Shown piece after piece: positions 13,201-25,200 of a stretch of 64,000 nt of DNA. The position numbers and the translations under genes were made by a program. Numbering within the stretch: the stretch's first letter is position 1; each line of letters starts with the position of its first letter. The notes below the pieces were generated by a model. It searched no databases and was not told the DNA's origin. It worked only from the letters and a program-made list of their open reading frames with translations. Source of the DNA: Triplophysa rosa (lineage: Eukaryota; Chordata; Actinopteri; Cypriniformes; Nemacheilidae); contig NC_079892.1 in the NCBI RefSeq assembly GCF_024868665.1, positions 9,498,251-9,562,250 of the forward strand, in the 5' to 3' direction.

Positions 13201-16200
13201 CAAAAACAGTCTCAAACGTGCAAATTGTTTTACTCAAAAGTACATTATAACCAATCACGTCAGTCTAGTTCAGGTAATGGGAGTTTGTGTGATTGAGTGA
13301 AGGCAGAGGCTAATTTGCATATTCATGAATCTGCGTATATTGAATAAAGCAAGCATGTAGAGTTACATTCAAGCTATTTTAAAGCAACAACAAAAACAGT
13401 TTCTTTGTAAAATATGGATTGTCAAAATACATTTTAAAGGATTAAATTATTGACTACGGGCGTCTTTAACACTAATTTCCAACCTCCTAGGGATAACTCA
13501 TATCATGTCATTGTTTATCCAGCAGAGGGCAGCAGAACTCTTATATTTACTCAGCAGTTTGTGACAGCTGGCAGTATCAGCATCATGTTTTGGCTGGAAT
13601 GGCAGGTCAAGTTAGACAGCCCTAGGCCAGGTCTTAATCTCTCAAACGTGTTTGTCTGCAATGAATGTTGACCTGTGAACTCTTTAGCCTCTTAGTGTCA
13701 GACCAGCTCAAGACACATATCTGATGGAATAGATTAAGTTGTGCATTATATACACCATTAGAAATCTGTTCTAAGGTCAAAGAGAAACTGAGCTGATATC
13801 CTATAATATTTCTAATGCACTTGAACCAACATCTAGTCAAAGGATAATATGTGTTTTGAGGAAGATTTAAGATAGATTGTAAAGTTGGAGTAGCGTCATG
13901 AATTTGTATTTTTAGCATTAACAACTTCATTAATTCCACAATGATTATTCCTTTAAGGCGTCTGCATAAATATCTATATATAAGAGCTATATTTTTTAAA
14001 GTAGTTAAACATGTTAGTATATTTGTCTTTTACTTCATGTCCCAGGGCTAAGGTACTTTATGATTTTGTGTGTTAGAGTTTCAGCGTTATATAAATGTGT
14101 TTGTTTTTTGACATGAAGTGTGAAAGCTCCACATGAGTCTCAGGTATGTGAATTGCATCTACTCTACTGTAAGCTTGCATAAGGAGATATTTGCAGTGTG
14201 CAGATAGAGTTGACGCTTGTATCAAATATATAATTTTTTTGCGAGTTCTACATATAGAATGTCATACTGAATGTCTGATAAATTGATCATGTTTAGTGAG
14301 AGCATTCTCTTACCCATAGACGCCAGTAACAGCAGTCACGAGTCGCGGGTGGGCCTGGCGAGCATCATTGAGAGAAAGAAGGCTATAGTTCCTCTGGCTG
14401 TGGTCTCCACACTCACCTTCCTGGCTCTTATTGTTCTCATTGGCATTTTTATCTACTGGAGGTAAGACCTCACCCTAGTGTACATTACATGCTAGTGCAT
14501 TTCATTATTATTAAAAATGATGAGTCAATCAATCACATCAAATAAATAAAACGTATAACAACTTTGTTTGAATTATTTATTAATATAAGTAGATTTACTA
14601 CAGTATATCAAGTTGTCTTAAATATACCGAAAACATGGATTGTTTGAAAAATAAATGGCGACAACAACATGAACAAACGTTGTGCGACCCAAACTTAACA
14701 GTTATTGATTCTTTGCTGAGGTCTACTGGAAGTTGAGTAGAACTTTGTAATTTAATGCAATAAATAAACAATAAAATATTTATATAAATTAAATATAAAA
14801 TAAATTGTTATATTATAACCAAACACAGATCGGAAGTTAACTTTGGGCCAGGCGCGTGTGTCCGATGAAACCGTCTATACATTATAAATTATATATATAT
14901 ATATATAAAGTGAGAACATTTGTAAACATCATTATGTTTTTAATCATTTAACAGAGATACATTTATGATTATAAATTTGAGGTAAAAACTGTTTTGGCTT
15001 AAACAGTTGAAGTCGCCTTTGATTGTAGTTATATTGTATTCATTCAGATTTTATTGTAGATTTTTATTATATAGAATTTTCTCAGCTGGTTTGTATTCAA
15101 TTGCTTCATTTAAAAGGGTCTCAATTCATAGGCCCTTCAGGCAGATGTGGACATTTAAAAATAAAATGTCTATTTATAACCAAACATACACTGCAAAATA
15201 AAACATATCCAAGGGTCTTTTTCTTTCTGATGCAAGCTTAAAAATCATTTTAGCGTGTGTTTTAAGTTTTAGATTTAGAATTAATTTGGTTATGTAAATG
15301 CAGGTAATTGATGAAGCACATACTGTATTAGGTGACCTGACAAAACAATTTTTGTACAATGTAGATAGGCAATAGTTATGCATTGACTTGATCATAATGC
15401 CTGGAAAACAAAACACATTTTCTTTGAGACAGCTGCTCCTGATGTCCTTCATAATGTTACTAATCCATAATCATAACAATCGGCGATAAGGGGGGTGTTG
15501 TGCTGTGGCCCCATGAGGAGAGTGTTGTGTGTCTGTGACGGGGGGGGCTAATCTTGGGCACAGACCCAAACTCACACCCACGGGGCGAGGGACCACCCTA
15601 AAGGGAAACAACATAAACAAGTCATGCCGTGAAAGCTTGTGCCGTGTGTGTGTGAGACTGTATTTACACCAGACTGGAAAAAACGATAAGAAAAAATGTC
15701 AAATATCTCAAATGTTTGTCATTTGCACTATAATCTTTCTCCAGCATAAACACCAAAATGTCTGGAATCTAGTTTTCCGCCGGATATTCTCGGCCGTGAA
15801 ATAAGCAACTTTGGCAATCCCATCAACAGCATGTTTTCCACATGTAAACAGTTTAGTGGCATAAGATTGTACTTTCTCATTCCTGTCTCGGCCCCCTTCG
15901 GCATCTCGCTCACGGTTGACTTTACGTCGTTACATCATCAAGATTGCGGCGAGATTAAATTTGTAATCTTGAAGCCGGTGATTAAATCTCCAATATGTTG
16001 ATGTGTTGTTTGTGGGCCTGCAGGGAACACACGCTGTCCGGCTGAGGAAAGAACCTCAGCGTGATTATGTTCAACACGACCAACTCGTGTTCATTCCATG
16101 TTAGCGCGGCCGTGGGTGGTTCAATCACAGCGAACGCGGGCGTGTACGACTGCTTGTCCATCTGTAGCTACATGGTGCTCATTTGAAGAGCAGACAGATG

Positions 16201-19200
16201 CGCACTTAACGGGACGTCTTGAAACGCCATAGTGCGTAATCTGTTCAACCATTTTCGTAGTTTGTTGCCACTAATCTCTTCCAAGGAGTTGCCGTTTTAA
16301 ACCAAACAGATTCAGGGTTAAAAAAAAGTAGAGTGATCCTGTTAGAATGCGTTTTAGTGGAATGTGTGTGGATTAGATTAAATATCATTTTATTAGTGTG
16401 CATGGGTTTTAAGCGTACAGTCTCTAGGACATGCAGTATGTAGATAGGACATAAAAACACACAAATAATTAAAGTTTTCTGAGCTGAAACTGATGTTTTG
16501 TGTGGTTGTTCAAGTGTTTTTGTTAACTTGATGTCTGAAAAGGATTTGTGGAGTACATTATACATGCTATTCGGTCAACAGTACTGGTTACATGAAGTGC
16601 TGGTGTAAAAGATGTTTTAATGCATTTACAGGAAATGTTTTCAGACTGCTCATTTTTACATAGAAGACAACACATCTTCCAGAGTGATTTCCACGTCACC
16701 AAAGCCCAGACATACAGGTAATACACACACACGTTAGATTTCTGTACATTGTGGGGACTTTCCATAAGGAAATATTTGACCCCGGACCACAAAACCAGTC
16801 ATTAGGGTCAATTTTTCAAAATTGAAATTTATACATCATCTGAAAGCTGAATAAATAAGCTTTTCATCATGTATGATTTGTTAGGAGAGGGTGGTATTTG
16901 TGCGAGATACAACTATTTTAAAATCTGGAATCTGAGGGTGCAAAAAAATCCAAATATTACAATTTCCTTTAAATTTGTCCATCAGAGATGTTGTAGCAGG
17001 ATGTTTGCTACGAAGATACAGGTTTGTTTTAATGCTCTCTACTGACTTACCACTGAAATGATGTTGTGGAGAGTAGATGATCCAGAAAGCTGAAATTCTA
17101 AACTTTAATTCGCAAAGTGCGGGCAGCGAGTGATGTTTAGGGGTGGGGTTTTTTGTTTGCGATTTTGCGGCATCCACCCACAAAAATAAAGTTTTTATAT
17201 ATTTGCCGTAGAAAATGTACAAAATATCTTCATGGAACATGATCTTTTATTTAATATCCTAAGGATTTTTGGCATGAAAGAAAAATCGATCATTTTGATC
17301 CATACAATGTATTGTTGGCTATTGCTACAAATATACCCCTATAAGTCTTTAAAGTAAAATAACTTGAGACGTGATCGCTTTGATTTCTTTCTTTCTTTGA
17401 AATGAAATGATTGCTGTTCTGAAAAACAGACCTCCGGAGAACGCAGCCTTCGAAATATGACACAGCTTGTTTGACAGAGAAAATATTTTTGTGTGTAATT
17501 TTGAAGGAAAATGACCACTTTTTATTATTTTATTAAAGAAACTTTTTTTTTGATAGGTGCCTTTTGAAGAAAAAGTTGCTAGGGCCGTCAGAGAAGTTGC
17601 TAAATCTAGCAGTAACATTGCTAGGTTGGCATCAGTTAATTCAAAATAGATGGTTATTCAGTTATCCTTATAAAGAAAAATAACTCCCAAGTTTCTACTT
17701 TTCCAAGAGAAATAAATTGGGGGAAAAGTTCTCAAAGCCAGGTGCAAACACACACAAACATTCCCCGACATCTCTAACTCACGTATTCCTAACACCTGAC
17801 AGAAAAATATACAAAAAATATAAAAAATACAATTTAATCAAAAGACTTACTATAACTAAGGTAATAAGACTTGAAAACATCTCCTAATTTACGTGATTTA
17901 TGAAGGAAAATATTTAAAAAATGTAATATTTATACCAAAATATTTGAAGTAAATACCACACATCATTTTTTAGTGTAAAGTAACCCGTTGATGTTATTTT
18001 GTTTAAAGATAATAAACATTTGGTAGTGAGGAGCGCTCAAAAAAGTTTTACATTTCATCACATTTGACCTGATTATATCTAGACCTGCACATTAATTCAG
18101 TCTGATCACGAACAGATCGTTTCACATTATCTTTAACGTGAGCGTGATTCTCTGCATCCCAGAATTCTGTTCAAATAACGATCACAATCAAATGCTTTCG
18201 CTGCTATTTTGGTCGTAACTCTGTGCTTGCGTTCTGCCCTGCAGGTGAACATGATCCCCTGTTGGTTAAACAGTTTGTGAAGCACGTGGCAGAACTTCAC
18301 AACACCAACTCATTTTCCAGAGAGTTTGAGGTGCGTGTGCCGTCGGCCCCTCCCTTCTGACTCTTTTCAAAGGACAGCTGTCTTCTGATGTTTTAGATCA
18401 ACATTTCATCTACACATCTCCGTAAACGAATTATGTGGTTCAGTCAGGCACGAATACCATCTATATCCATTCATGCGTGAACGTAGGTTGTTGGTAATGT
18501 GTTTCAGCAATAATTAGGTCAGTAACGTGTGCGAGAGCCACTATTGCAGTCGGGTGCAAAAATAATAAAAATACACCGAATTATAGATCGAATTATGTCT
18601 TCATTAACATCAATCAATGTCAAATTGCAACCTGCTCACCATAACATAAATTTATTTGCACTTGATTAGATAATTAAAAATGATTTGAGCGCGCTTTAAT
18701 TGGACACAAAATGAGGCGGTTAAACTTAATGATGAAGAGTGTTCCTAAAAACAAACGCAAAAAGTTTTTGTGTGCGCGCACAGAAATGTGTATGTCTGAA
18801 TGTTTTATTTTCCGATTTATAACAGTGTGGCCTTGGATTCTGTCTGTTGGAAGATTCGAGAATATATAATGGTATTCCTAATGTTTCTCAGAAAGTTCAT
18901 ATTTGCACAGACTCATGACAGAACCTGTGCCTTAACGTCTTAAACGTTAGACGTAGCAATAGGCCCTATAAAGGGCTTTGTTAGGCACCATGGCTTCTTT
19001 ACACGTGAAAAAAATGGACACTTTTAACACTACATTCTTCCTAAACATTCGGTTTTAATACAGGACAGAAATCAGTGCCGTCTATATACAAAATTAATTT
19101 TGTATATAGACCACTTCGCAATATGTAAACACTGGTCCAGCAGCAACATTTCTTTTCATTTTAAATTTTACTTAATGAAATCTTAAATATATTCGTTAAA

Positions 19201-22200
19201 CATTTTGATTTAGTTATAAATGTGCTGTTGGTTGTATTTTTTGTTCAAACGTTTGTGTAGTGTTAAAAAACGGAAACAGGAAGTGTTTCTGGATTAGCGT
19301 TGGATCAGCGTTGCTTACATTTTCCGAAGTGGTCTATAGTTTGTAAGGGTCTCGTGTGAATTATGTCAACTCCCAAATGATAAAATACTGTTGTATTTAC
19401 TATTGTCAACTGTAGTTAGATTTCTAGATCTGTTCTGTTTTTAAAACTTACTATAGTAAATATTTAATACGGTTTATCAATTCAGTGTAGTATACTATAG
19501 TAATTATACATACTACAGTACACAAAAATGTATTACCCTTTACTCTAAATAGTATACTGCAGTATTTTTTCATGTGGGCTATCACAAAATGCTACTCATA
19601 ACCTGGTGAAGGTGAGATAATAACTACAATATATTGTATTTGTAATTCACGGCACTGCATACTATTTACAAATGACATCAAAGTGTGTAATGGAAGCTAC
19701 ATAATAAGTTCATGAATCTTTCTACAGTAAAATTCATATCTATATTTTTATTAAATATTTAAAAAATGATTTTACCCAAGCCTTGGCCCCCATGCAATAC
19801 CACCACAGTCCACCGGGGGCCCATAGTTTGGGACCCACTAGCATATTACTGTATTGATCAATATGCATTCAGAACAGAAACCGATCTAGTTCGTAGGCGG
19901 TTTCAGCGGCAACAACATAAACAAACGTTATGTGGCCCAAACTGGTAGACCTGAAGAATCAATAACTGTTGAGTAGTTTTTATTTAATATAAACTAATAT
20001 GAATTATTAATTCAATTTTAAATAAATTGTTATATCCGAACACAGACCGGAAGTTAACTTCGGACCAGATGAAACAACTGTCTATATTAAACGCTTAAAA
20101 TAAACATAATCCAGACTGTTAGCTTTTGTTAGCTTTTGCTTTGTGCTGTATTATGTTTATTTGTCCACGTCTTGTATTTCATTGCTTTGCTTTGTGCATT
20201 CTCACCCCCATTAGATATTGAAAGAATATTTCGAGGTAAGCCATATCTCCCTTTTAATGCTCTTAATTTAATATTGCTTTGAAAAGCTTCAGCATGTGTT
20301 GTTGATGCTCAGTGGTCTGCACTTGTGAAAAGTCTTTGACCGTGTATATGGCAAAATGCTGTACTGGAGTCTTGTTGGTTTATTTCGCAGGAGGTTCAGT
20401 CCTGCACTGTCGACCTCGCAACCACGACAGACACTTCCAGCCATCCGGAGAACAAGAGCAAGAATCGATACGTCAACGTTTTAGCCTGTGAGAACCACTT
20501 ATGTTCAGCTTCACGAAAGCTCAATGTGTGGGGAGACCGGGGCTATTTGTCACAAGGCTAAAATAAATTCATATAGTAATAATTAAATATAACAATTAAA
20601 TTCATAAAACATATTCACTGATAAAGTGGAAAAGAATCTCTGGTCTCACCTTTAACCACAGTGTTGAATGATGAGAGATTAATATTTGTTACATCTTCTA
20701 GATGACCACAGTAGAGTGCGGCTCGCACCCTTGACAGACAGAGATGGAAAGAGCGATGGGGAATACATAAACGCCAACTACGTTGATGTAAGAGACCTTG
20801 GTTTTTTTGTCATTTTTGTTGAGGGCTCTTGTAGAAGTGTTGCTAGGAAGTCTTGATAATAGTATTATTATTTAATCAGTGAAACATGACTTCCTCAAAG
20901 CACAACCATTTAGCTCGCTAGAGAAATGATAGTTGATCTTTATTTAAAGGGACAGTTCACCCAAAAATGAAAATTCTGTCATCATTCTCTCACCCTCAAG
21001 TTGTTCCAGACCTGTGTAAAAATCTTTGTTCTGCTGAACACAAAGAACGATGTTTGGATGAATGTTTGGAACCAAACTGTTCTGGTGCACTATTGACCTC
21101 CATAGTAGGAAAAAATCTACAATGGCAGTCGATGGTGCCCCAGAACTGTTCAGTTTCCCACATTCTTTCAAATATCTTCGTTTGTGCTATACATAACAAA
21201 GAAAGGTGTGCAGGTTTGGAATAACCTGAGGTTGAGTTAATGATGACAGAATTTTCATGTTTGGGTGAACTGTTCCTTTAAGACTTTGTTAGGACTATAA
21301 CCTGACATGATCCTAACTCTGAAGTTGACTAAAAATGGACTCTTCTCTTGTTTGTTCTTCTGTTTTAGGGTTTTAACAAACAAAAAACTTACATCGCAGC
21401 TCAAGGGCCCCTGAAGTCCTGCACAGTGGATTTCTGGAGGATGGTCTGGGAGCAAAATGTGGGAGTGATCGTCATGATCACAAACCTGGTGGAGAACGGA
21501 AGGGTGGGCTATTACACAGCAGTCGGTGTTACATAACCTGTATATGACTCTTTCTTCTGTGAAACACTAAAGAAGATATTGATATGTGAAATGTCTCGGT
21601 GGTTTTGTTCATACAATGGAAGTCAATGGGGGCCAATGTTGTTTGGTTACCAACATTCTTCAAAATATCTTCTTTTGTGCGCTGCAGAAGAAAAAACGTC
21701 ATGCAGGTTTGAAATGAAATGAGTACATTGAACTTGGGTGAACTACCTCTTTAATAAATACCTTCAAAGAATCAATGGCAGGACAACAATAAATATGTGT
21801 TGAACATTGCAAGATGTCTGTAGATCACAAATTATGATCTTCTGTGATGTTGATTTTTCATCTTCCATTTTTCAACAGAGAAAGTGTGACCAGTACTGGC
21901 CTCTGGAGAATCAGGAGGAGTATGGATTTATTCTGGTTACTGCAAAGAACACAAAAGTCCTGGCTCACTACACCCAAAGAACGTTCACCATCAGAAACAC
22001 TAGCATAAAGAAGGCAAGGATTGATTTGTTTTATTACTTCAAAATTTGACAATTACTATTGATTGCTCATCGATGATGTTTACTTAGAATCTTCCCCACG
22101 TCTGTCTGTCTTACAGGGTTCTCAGAAGGGTCGTGTTAATGAAAGAACAGTTATACAATACCACTACACACAGTGGCCTGATATGGGTGTACCTGCGTAC

Positions 22201-25200
22201 GTTCTGCCTGTGTTATCATTCGTCAAGAAGTCATCTAGAGACAGAACAGATGATATGGGTCCAATGATCGTACACTGCAGGTGGGCACACTTCTTATTCA
22301 CTAAACCTATTGTACTGTAAGTCTTACATTATATTAAATACACTATAGATTGTGGTAAAATGACTTTTTGTGTGTTTAGTGCTGGTGTCGGACGAACAGG
22401 AACCTACATAGTGCTGGACAGCATGTTAAAACAAATTCAAGAAGAAGGCACAGTTAACATTCTGGGCTTCCTCAAGCACATTCGTACACAGCGGAACTAT
22501 CTAGTTCAAACAGAGGTGAGCACAGTTCATTTCGGTCTGCTTGAATTATTACTGTACAAGATAATAAATACACTGTATTGTGTCCATTTCAATCCAGTGT
22601 CTGTTGAATTTCAACAAAATGAAACCTCAGGAGTGACATAAAGTCATCCAACACCGGAGACGTGCAGCGTCACGTCTAGGACAATTCTGTTATTAATGTG
22701 GTAGAATCGAGTAACAAATGAGAGTTTTTCTGTATTAATCCGCTGTTTTTCCATTACTCCCAAACAGATAAATGCATCTTGCAGCTTATGGTATAGCCAG
22801 TTATTCATTAAAGATGATTTCAATCAAATAACATCTAATTTAATATTAAATTATGCGAGTGGCGCTGCAGGACTTAGAACAGCGTCCAGAGTTGTAGCGA
22901 AGCGCCTCAGCATGGCGCCGAATGACGGCCGGCATGTGTACACTCATAGAAAACAATATGTTAATTTTTAAAGGGTTCATATGACACGGCTAAAACGAAT
23001 TTTATGGTTTGTTTTAGATGTAATGCAATGTGTATACACGATTTAAGGTTCAAAAACGCTGTATTTTCCATGTTTGTATCTCCTCTTTGCCCCGCCTCTC
23101 TGAAACGCGCAGATTTTTTACAAAGCTTATCGCTCTGAAAAGCGAGGTGTGCTATGATTGGCCAGTTAACCAGTGCTTAGTGATTGGTCGAATACTGCTA
23201 GCGTGTGACCGAAATGTAACGCCTCTTACCATATTTGGAACATCAGGTTCCAAAGCAATTGTACTGACAGGTACTCCCACCTTACTTGCGTATACATTTG
23301 GGCGGTCTTAGTCAATTCATACCACTAACTGATGTAGATTTGTGGGGGTGTGGTTACACGAGGCGTTTCAGGCAGGTCTGGGTGAGCATTCGCTTTTAGA
23401 TAGAATGCATCTTTTGTTCTGGCACTTTAATTTTTGCAATTTTACTTGTCTTATACATGCATGGGCAACTTATAACGCACCAAAGACACAGAAAAACACG
23501 TATTTGAGCCATTTGACCCCTTTAAAAACAATGGCGCTACGCTGCGTCTGGTGTGCGACCCCCTTAAGTCTTCCTTCTGCTGGCTAAGAATAGTCCCTGA
23601 TTAACTGTAAACTGCAACAGAATGTTTCGTTTACGTCGCTAGGGGTGGTTGCTAAGGGTGCATAGTGATACGCAGAATCGTTCGGTGAAGCGGTCATAGC
23701 ATTATTGTGAATAAAGCACAGCTATTGACCAATCAGAATCAAGGACTGGAACTAACCGTTTTATAAAATGAATTTACATTTGAGGTTATTTTCATACTTA
23801 AAGAATAGAATGAGCAACTTGAACAGATGTGTTTTTTCCCAACCCATATATTTTGTTAAAAATATTTTCCCCTAGGAAACGTAAGTATTGGTGCTTTATA
23901 TTGCTAAAAATATATGAACTATATATACCACAAACATGAGATCCACAACTATAGAGTGACCCAGATGTGCTGTTTAATATTTTCATAAAGGAACACTGCT
24001 GTGAAGTTTCCATCTCGAACCCACTCGCTGTGCTGTTCTTACAGGAGCAGTACATTTTTACCCATGATGCTCTAGTAGAGGCCATTTTGAGTAAAGAGAC
24101 AGAGGTGCCATCAAGCCACATTCATCGATATGTTAATGACCTCCTGACACCAGGACCCTCGGGCAGGACTCGCCTGGAAAAACAATTCAAAGTAAGAGAA
24201 ATAAATTCTGCGTTTGTGTTCAGCGTTTTACCTCAACGCACAGCTGGAAGTGTTTTATTAAATGTCATAACTAATGTGTCACTAACGTTCCTTTGCATTA
24301 CTGTAGTAGCACAAAGGTCATTGGTTTGAATCCCAGGGAACACAAAATGTAAAACTTAAATGCACTGTAAGTTGGTTTGGATAAAAACTTCTGCCAAATG
24401 CATGAATGTCAATGAAATGACTATGATGTGATTGCAGTTGGTGTGCCAGATGAATGCCAAACAAATTGAGTATTCCAGTGCTCTGAGAGAATGCAACACA
24501 GTCAAGAACAGGAGCTGCTCGCTTATACCTGGTGGGTTTACAGACCTAATGCTTATGATACAACGAAAATGGCACAAAACTAAGGCTTGATACTTGTTTT
24601 TAAGTGCATGGAAAGTTCCTATCATTGGCAATTCTTTATTCTTTACTATTGTTGGTATAACCACAGTGTGATTGTTCTGTGTGTTTTGCAGTGGAGAAAA
24701 CCAGAGTGTGTCTGTCCACATCAGTAGGAAACACATCAGACTACATCAATGCCTCATATGTCATGGTGATATAACTGTATATTCAATACTTAATGTAAAT
24801 TAATTGTGTAACATGTAATTTTGAAGACTCATTCATGTGTTTGGATCAGGGTTACCGGCAGAGCAAAGAGTTCATCATTACCCAGAATCCTTTGCCCAGC
24901 ACAGTGAAGGATTTTTGGCGGATGGTGTGGGATCACAACGGCCGGGTCATTGTATCATTACCAGATACAAGTAGTACGGTCAGTACACTTGTGTCTGCCT
25001 TTATTGATCTTTTACTTCATATATATGTTTATTCATATCTCTTTCTTTCACTGTTTCATTCTCAGACAGACAACAGTGAGCCAATCATATTCTGGCCTGT
25101 GAGAGATCAGCCAATCAGCTACGAGACCTTCTCAGTAACATTGAGAGGGGAGAGTAACGTGTGTCTGTCAAATGAAGATATGTTGATAGTGCAGGATTAC

